Assembly (NCBI GenBank): GCA_947631725.1
Contig: CANRML010000031.1
Location: 1 to 11,987, forward strand
DNA: 11,987 nucleotides
Direction of reading: 5' to 3'
Source of the DNA: an uncultured Clostridia bacterium
GTDB taxonomy: Bacteria > Bacillota > Clostridia > TANB77 > CAG-508
Positions 8,042 to 11,987 of the stretch are shown here, in pieces (the stretch's first letter is position 1; each line of letters starts with the position of its first letter). The translations under genes and the position numbers were made by a program. The notes under the pieces were generated by a model. The model saw only the letters and a program-made list of their open reading frames with translations, was not told where the DNA came from and searched no databases.

Positions 8042-8878
8042 ATTTTATTATCCCTTTCTAAATTTATTGTTTCGTTCATACTTCCTGTTCTATATCCTTG
8101 CATATCTAATGTTATATATGCAAATCCTATTTTTCTAAATTTATCTACTATGTTATTTCTTTCTTCAATTATTTTTTGTATATCTTTTTCTTCTATTTCT
8201 ATTCTAGCAATATTTGCTCCATGTATTCTTACTCTAACCTGTTTGAATCCAAGATCTATTAAGTATTGTTCTGCTTTTTCTACCATTTTTAATTTTTCTT
8301 TTGTTATATTTTCTCCATATACAAATCTACTAGCAAGGCAAGCATATGATGGCTTATTCCAAGTGTTTAGCTTTAATTCTTTTGAAAGTTCTCTTATTTC
8401 ATTTTTATATAGTCCGTGCATATTTTAATGGGCTTTTTATTTTTAGTTCTTCTATAGCTTGCATGCCTGGCCTATAATCTTTTAAATCATCAAGATTTGA
8501 GCCTTCAACTATTTCATTTATATTATTTTCTTTTGCTACTTGTTTTATTTTTTCAAATAAATGTCTTTTGCAAATATAACATCTATTTGGTGGGTTTGTA
8601 TAAAATTCTTCTATTTCTAATTGTTTAACTTCTATTAGTATTTGCTTTATATTTTCTTTTTTACAAAACTCTATAGCCTCTTCCAATTCTCTTTTCGGAA
8701 AAATATCAGAGTAAATAGTTACTGCTATAACATTATCTTCCAAAACTTGTTTTGCTTTTTTTAATAAATATGTAGAATCCACACCAGATGAAAAAGCTAC
8801 AGCCACTTTTTTTAAAAATTTTAAATATTCTTCTAATACTTTTTCTTTTTGCCTAATTTCATATGCAATATCTGACAT
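8038..8878 (-). CDS. larE: Nickel-pincer cofactor sulfur transferase LarE, read through a +1 frameshift at CGG
   Basis: LarE activates pyridinium-3,5-biscarboxylate mononucleotide with ATP and inserts sulfur to make the bis-thiocarboxylate that later binds nickel. The frame is broken at codon 155 (CGG, 8414-8416). Skipping the C joins two reading frames into 279 residues, the usual LarE length, and gives SPLKYAGLYKNEIRELSKEL, which fits the family across the junction. The PP-loop is SSGVDST (30-36). Three cysteines, C100 and C103 (RCYICK) and C180 (YACLASRF), match the set that binds a [4Fe-4S] cluster in the iron-sulfur LarE type; C180 aligns with the sacrificial Cys176 of the Lactiplantibacillus enzyme. 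Without the shift the product would lose C180 and the C-terminal domain. The ribosome site AAAGGAG overlaps the larB stop seven bases upstream. A separate start at 8421 for the second half has no ribosome site. Confidence 0.87.
8413..8416 (-). other. Putative +1 recoding site, CGGA (larE)
   Basis: The zero frame reads GCA CGG ACT ATA TAA, stopping three codons after CGG. Skipping the C reads GCA GGA CTA TAT and continues for 124 more residues of normal LarE sequence. Most LarE proteins I know have Ala-Gly-Leu here, so Gly is the expected residue. No Shine-Dalgarno-like element or slippery run lies upstream. Confidence 0.78.
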
Positions 8879-8884
8879 AATGTT

Positions 8885-9628
8885 TTACTCCTTTATAGCT
8901 AATTTATTTATTTGATTTGCTATATATCCCGCTCCATATCCATTATCAATGTTTACAACACTTATCCCATTACTGCAAGAATTTATCATACTTAAAAGTG
9001 CTGCTATTCCTCCAAGATTTGCACCATATCCAACTGATGTTGGAACTGCTATTACTGGCACTTTTGCAATTCCTGCCACAACAGATGCTAGAGCTCCTTC
9101 CATCCCTGCAATTGCAATTATGCAATTTGCTTTTTGTAATTTTTCTTTTTGAGATAAAATTCTATGAATTCCAGCAACTCCTACATCATATATTCTTTCT
9201 ACATAACTCCCAAAAAATTCTGCTGTTTGAGCCGCTTCTTCTGCAACTGGAATATCTGCTGTTCCTCCTGTGCAAATTACAATATTTCCAACTTTTTCCT
9301 TTGGTTTTTCTATTTTAAAAATTCTTGAAATATTGTCATATTCTATGTTTGGTATTTCTTTTTTTACTAGTTCATATTGTTCTTTAGTTGCTCTTGTTCC
9401 TAGCACTTCTCCATTTTCTTTATAAATTGATGTACATATTTTACTTAAAAATTCATTAGGCTTATTTTGGCAAAATATGACTTCAGAAGTTCCTATTCTT
9501 TCTTTTCTATTATGGTCTATTTTTGCATAACCTAAATCTTCATACTGATTGTTTTTTATTTGTTTTTCTGCTTGTTCTAGACTAATTTCATTATTTTGCA
9601 ATTTTTGCAATATTTCTTTTATTTCCAT
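8885..9628 (-). CDS. larB: Pyridinium-3,5-biscarboxylate mononucleotide synthase LarB
   Basis: LarB carboxylates and hydrolyses nicotinic acid adenine dinucleotide, the first step of nickel-pincer nucleotide synthesis. The 247-residue protein has normal length. An N-terminal helical part (1-110) is followed by a PurE-like domain with TGGTADIPVAEEA (120-132), AGMEGALASVVAG (174-186), PTSVGYGA (196-203) and NIDNGYGAG (226-234). C218 in the NSCSNG stretch is the likely counterpart of the Cys that forms the NAD-type adduct in the Lactiplantibacillus enzyme (inference from motif position). The frame is intact and contains no in-frame CGG. The ribosome site AAGGAGG lies 15 bases before the ATG, a rather long spacing; no better start exists nearby. 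It sits 62 bases after larC and seven before larE, in a clear operon. Confidence 0.95.
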   Translation of the reverse strand: MEIKEILQKLQNNEISLEQAEKQIKNNQYEDLGYAKIDHNRKERIGTSEVIFCQNKPNEFLSKICTSIYKENGEVLGTRATKEQYELVKKEIPNIEYDNISRIFKIEKPKEKVGNIVICTGGTADIPVAEEAAQTAEFFGSYVERIYDVGVAGIHRILSQKEKLQKANCIIAIAGMEGALASVVAGIAKVPVIAVPTSVGYGANLGGIAALLSMINSCSNGISVVNIDNGYGAGYIANQINKLAIKE

Positions 9629-9690
9629 ATTATAGTAAATAATCCTCCTTTTTGCATAGCTTATTTATATAGTTCGTCCTTTACTAAGAA

Positions 9691-10885
9691 CTAAGTTAAT
9701 TTATATAATTCTTTTAATGGGATGTTGTTTTCCTCTGCTAATTTTTTCATACTTTCATATTCTGGATATATAAATTTTTCTCCATTACTAGTTACCTCTT
9801 TTACTTTGAGTTTCCCATATTTTGTGTCTATTTCTGTTTCTGTTCTTCCTAGTTCTGTTCTATATTCATAGCGATATCTTATTCCTATTGTTGTAGTTTC
9901 TTTAAACATTATATTTTGTAATTTGTAAATATCTTCTTTTCTGCAAGCTACTGTTAATCTATATGCAGGTCTATTTTTTTTCATAAATATTGGTGTGTAA
10001 AATACATCTAGTGCACCATTTTGAAATAGTTTTTCTTGTGTGTATCCTAGTATTTCTCCTGAGCAGTCATCAATGTTTGTCTCCATTACAACAAAGTCTT
10101 CATTTGCAAATTCCATTTCTCCTAGATATACTTTTAATATGTTTGGTATTTTTAAATCTTTTGTTCCTGCTCCCCATCCTATTTTTTGTGTTGTCATAGC
10201 TGGTAAATATGTAAAATCTTGAGCAAGTTCTGCTATAATTGCTGCACCTGTTGGAGTTACTAATTCTGTATCTATATCTATTTGTCTAAATTTAACATTT
10301 GAATTTGCAAATATTTCTGTTGTTGCTGGAACTGGCACACTCATTTCTCCATGTGCACATTTTATAAATCCATATCCATCATTTACAATACTTGATATGA
10401 TTTTATCTGGATTTATTTTATTTATTAATATTGCAGTTCCCACAATATCTATTATTGAATCTATTGCTCCAACTTCGTGAAAATGTACTTCTTCAATTGT
10501 TTTGTTATGAACTTTGCTTTCTGCTTTTGCTACTCTTAAAAATATCCTTTTGGCTAGATCTTTTACTTCTTGCTCTAAAGAGCTTTTATCTATAATATTG
10601 TTTATATCTTGTAAATTTCTATGTTCATGATTATGATGATGTTGTTCATGTTCTTCTAAATGATGGATATGTCCATATTCATCTTTTCCATCTACAATAA
10701 CATCTACATATGTTCCTGTTATTCCATTTTTTACTTTTTTAGATATTTCTATTTTATATCCTTCTATATTTAATTTTTTTAGTTCATTTATTAGATAATT
10801 TTCATCTTCAACTATTTCTGTTAATGCTCCGAAGTACCATGTTTCCACTGATTCCACTACTACAATCAAAATATATTGTTTTCAT
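9691..10885 (-). CDS. larC: Nickel insertion protein LarC, read through a +1 frameshift at CGG
   Basis: LarC is the CTP-dependent cyclometallase that inserts nickel into the pincer nucleotide. The true start is ATG 10885 with AGAGGA five bases before it; it gives MKTIYFDCSSGISGNMVL, the conserved LarC N terminus (with GNM where GDM is usual). The zero frame ends after 25 residues. Skipping the C of codon 19 (CGG, 10829-10831) leads into GALTEIV and a 397-residue full-length protein. A His-rich loop (about 72-88, HIHHLEEHEQHHH) fits nickel binding. HFHEVGAIDSIIDIVG (about 132-147), the ELVTPTGAAI stretch and the METNIDDCSGE motif are family marks, and both LarC1 and LarC2 parts are fused in one frame. 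A start at TTG 10869 in the shifted frame would lack the conserved N terminus and a ribosome site. It begins 43 bases after the upstream gene. Confidence 0.88.
10828..10831 (-). other. Putative +1 recoding site, CGGA (larC)
   Basis: The zero frame reads ATG GTA CTT CGG AGC and meets TGA seven codons after CGG starts. Skipping the C gives CTT GGA GCA TTA, Leu-Gly-Ala-Leu, which is the LarC family consensus at this place. The CTT before it recalls the slippery codon of prfB, but the other two sites have GCA and ATA in that position, so P-site re-pairing cannot be the shared cause. Confidence 0.8.
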
Positions 10886-10928
10886 TTTTCCTCTTTTCCT
10901 GGTTCCACATTGTGTAACCATCTATAAC

Positions 10929-11339
10929 TTAATTTACTAAACTCAAATCTCCGTGTATTACTATTGGAGAAAATCCTGATATTTCATCATACAGCATCCC
11001 TTCTGGAATATCATTATATAAATATATCTTCTTGTTTTTCATAAATGCTTCATAAATTTCTATAAAAGTTGCACCACCGATATAGTTTTTCCTTCCGTTC
11101 TTATCAAAATTTAGAGTTAAAACTGCATCCATTGTTGCAATTCTTTCTTCACTCATTTTAAACATTTTTGCTTTAAATTCTGCATGCTCTTTTTTGCCTA
11201 AATTCCAACTTTTCTTTTCAGCATCTGGTTCGTAATAAGAATTTGGTAGTTCAACTATATGTCCCATTTTTTCTAATTTTTCTTTTATAGGTTCTATATC
11301 TTTATAAAAAGCTTTACTACAAATAATTAATATTTTCAT
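10929..11339 (-). CDS. Nucleoside 2-deoxyribosyltransferase-like protein
   Basis: The 136-residue protein has the look of the nucleoside 2-deoxyribosyltransferase-like Rossmann fold: an initial strand MKILIICSKAFY, a helix, then a middle helix with AEFKAKMFKMSEERIATMDAVLTLNFDKNG, and the end GGATFIEIYEAFMKNKKIYLYNDIP, where a Gly-rich turn and a Glu on the following helix are typical of nucleotide-sugar binding in that clan. The exact substrate is unknown; many such small members are hypothetical. I start at ATG 11339 because GGAG stands nine bases before it; an in-frame ATG at 11354 has no ribosome site. It lies 43 bases before larC and is probably the first gene of the lar transcript, but I see no functional link to nickel. 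Two promoters lie upstream. Confidence 0.75.
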   Translation of the reverse strand: MKILIICSKAFYKDIEPIKEKLEKMGHIVELPNSYYEPDAEKKSWNLGKKEHAEFKAKMFKMSEERIATMDAVLTLNFDKNGRKNYIGGATFIEIYEAFMKNKKIYLYNDIPEGMLYDEISGFSPIVIHGDLSLVN

Positions 11340-11398
11340 ATTTATCATCTCCATTTTAAAATTCGCAGCATAATGTTACAAATTTCATATTTTCCTTA

Positions 11399-11427
11399 TT
11401 TATATCATAAATTTGCTATAAATTCAA
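11399..11427 (-). promoter_or_regulatory. Promoter P1 of the lar-containing operon
   Basis: TTGAAT (11422-11427) and TATAAA (11399-11404) are 17 bases apart, with a TG one base before the -10, an extended -10. It lies about 50 bases before the ribosome site of the 11339 gene. Confidence 0.65.
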
Positions 11428-11481
11428 TTATTTTACGAATATTAAAATTTAAAATATAGAATTTATAATAACAATCTTTTT

Positions 11482-11510
11482 ATTATATCAACTTTTCTAT
11501 TTTTTATCAA
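11482..11510 (-). promoter_or_regulatory. Promoter P2 of the lar-containing operon
   Basis: TTGATA (11505-11510) and a perfect TATAAT (11482-11487) are separated by 17 bases. A transcript from here would have a leader of about 135 bases containing P1. Both promoters are good matches, but AT-rich DNA gives chance hits. Confidence 0.55.
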
Positions 11511-11519
11511 TACTTTTGA

Positions 11520-11547
11520 CCATATTCGTTTTGTTCCGTCCATATTC
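11520..11547. repeat. Direct repeat CCATATTC, period 20
   Basis: CCATATTC occurs at 11520-11527 and 11540-11547, two helical turns apart, just upstream of P2. A 19-base unit starting TTCGTTTTGTT at 11525-11543 returns at 11614-11632 with 17 of 19 bases the same, on the other side of the hairpin at 11577-11602. The spacing suits a DNA-binding protein such as a recombinase or regulator, but the function is not known. Confidence 0.5.
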
Positions 11548-11573
11548 AATTATAATACTAATTTATAAAAAGC

Positions 11574-11602
11574 AAAAAAATCGTTGATATTCCAACGATT
11601 TT
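11574..11602 (-). terminator. Rho-independent terminator, minus strand
   Basis: A perfect ten-base stem, AAAATCGTTG (11577-11586) with CAACGATTTT (11593-11602), has a six-base loop. On the minus strand it is followed by a run of seven U. It separates the lar operon promoters from whatever lies upstream. Confidence 0.75.
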
Positions 11603-11785
11603 CAATCTTTATTTTCGTTTTGTTTAGTCCATAAATTATATTAAATGTAAATATTACTATAAAATTAATAAGATTGTTCTATAACTTTAATAACATATTT
11701 TGGTAATAAATTTGGGTAATTCTTGGGTAATCTGTGTCAAAAAAAGCCCATTTTAGCCACTTTTTACCACTAAAATTGTAAAAAT
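11603..11785. other. Non-coding segment with short repeat pairs
   Basis: Part of the gene-poor stretch 11340-11987. I see no credible coding frame on either strand here. It holds a direct repeat TTGGGTAAT at 11712-11720 and 11723-11731 (period 11), CCACT at 11757-11761 and 11767-11771 (period 10), and an inverted repeat ATTTTAG/CTAAAAT at 11750-11756 and 11770-11776. Together with the pair at 11520-11547 these look like protein-binding sites, for example integrase arm sites, but no integrase gene is in the window. Confidence 0.45.
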
Positions 11786-11831
11786 AAAAAATCGCTATAT
11801 CCTTTTGTTTTCAAAGACTACAACGATTTTT
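11786..11831 (-). terminator. Second rho-independent terminator, minus strand
   Basis: On the minus strand AAAAATCGTTGTA pairs with TATAGCGATTTTT over 13 bases including two G-U pairs, with a loop that can form a smaller inner stem (CTTTG/CAAAG), and a U-rich tail. The G-U pairs become A-C mismatches on the plus strand, so it acts in the minus direction. Its outer stem shares AAAATCGTTG with the terminator at 11577. Confidence 0.7.
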
Positions 11832-11986
11832 CTTTTTATAAATGGCTCCTTTAAGAGAGACGTATGCGAAAAATCTATCTTAAAAAAGTTACTTATTTCC
11901 GTTTCAAATGTAGTTATAGCAATAGTTTGTTCTATTTGTATATACATATTTGAAATTTTTGCTATTAACCATGTTTTTAATTTAAC
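11795..11986 (-). CDS. Short open frame at the right edge, doubtful
   Basis: A 63-residue frame is open from the window edge to TAG at 11795. It is not recognised, and it runs through the first arm and loop of the terminator at 11786-11831, which a real gene end would normally precede. It may be the tail of a gene to the right or chance; AAAGGAG inside it (about 11847-11853) has no ATG after it. Confidence 0.2.
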   Translation of the reverse strand, partial: VKLKTWLIAKISNMYIQIEQTIAITTFETEISNFFKIDFSHTSLLKEPFIKRKIVVVFENKRI

Positions 11987-11987
11987 A

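Noticed and set aside
8038..8421. Independent C-terminal LarE protein starting at ATG 8421
   Set aside because: No ribosome site precedes it, and it starts inside the upstream frame exactly where the shift gives a continuous LarE.
8038..8878. larE as a simple pseudogene or sequencing error
   Set aside because: The same CGG-A context in two other genes, with no other in-frame CGG in the window, makes independent random indels unlikely. The site is not a homopolymer. Read data could still overturn this.
9691..10869. larC starting at a TTG at 10869
   Set aside because: This start gives an N terminus unlike LarC and no ribosome site; the ATG at 10885 gives the conserved N terminus in the other frame.
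10886..10928. Nickel-responsive riboswitch or operator before larC
   Set aside because: The gap is only 43 bases and shows no conserved structure or palindrome.

Overview
The window is a piece of a very AT-rich chromosome from a low-GC Bacillota, most likely an uncultured gut- or rumen-type Clostridia. Evidence: strong purine-rich Shine-Dalgarno sites, TTGACA/TATAAT promoters, AGA as the main arginine codon, TGG for Trp and TGA as a stop (standard bacterial code), and a RecN/enolase/Lar gene complement typical of anaerobic Firmicutes. Almost all genes lie on the minus strand.

Layout, in transcription order from the right end: a gene-poor segment (about 11340-11987) with two minus-strand terminators, short direct-repeat pairs and two promoters; a small nucleoside-deoxyribosyltransferase-like protein; the nickel-pincer cofactor genes larC, larB and larE; and a membrane-anchored GH5 endoglucanase whose start overlaps the larE stop. 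A single plus-strand gene (DUF4163/DUF3298-like) meets the GH5 gene tail to tail, and its promoter is divergent to an S66 LD-carboxypeptidase gene that ends in a clear terminator. Then come recN with a textbook promoter and a LexA-like box, enolase, an intracellular GH13 alpha-amylase with its own promoter, and a secreted protein of unknown function that runs off the left end.

The main discovery is a pattern of recoding. Three of the eleven genes (the secreted protein, larE, larC) are each broken by exactly one extra base. In all three the break is at an in-frame CGG arginine codon followed by A. Skipping the C, or reading CGGA as one four-base codon, restores the frame and puts a glycine there; this Gly matches the family pattern in LarC and LarE. 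Reading every gene by eye (about 3,600 codons) I find no other in-frame CGG, although the CGG trinucleotide occurs 13 more times out of frame within genes. Random mutation or sequencing error would not choose this codon three times out of three. The simplest hypothesis is that CGG has no cognate tRNA in this organism and that CGGA is a site of efficient +1 frameshifting or quadruplet decoding. The result is open to direct test by a genome-wide codon count, tRNA annotation and proteomics.

Functionally, larB, larC and larE make the nickel-pincer nucleotide used by lactate racemase (LarA) and related enzymes; larA itself is not here. The GH5 enzyme and the intracellular amylase suggest a polysaccharide-fermenting life style.
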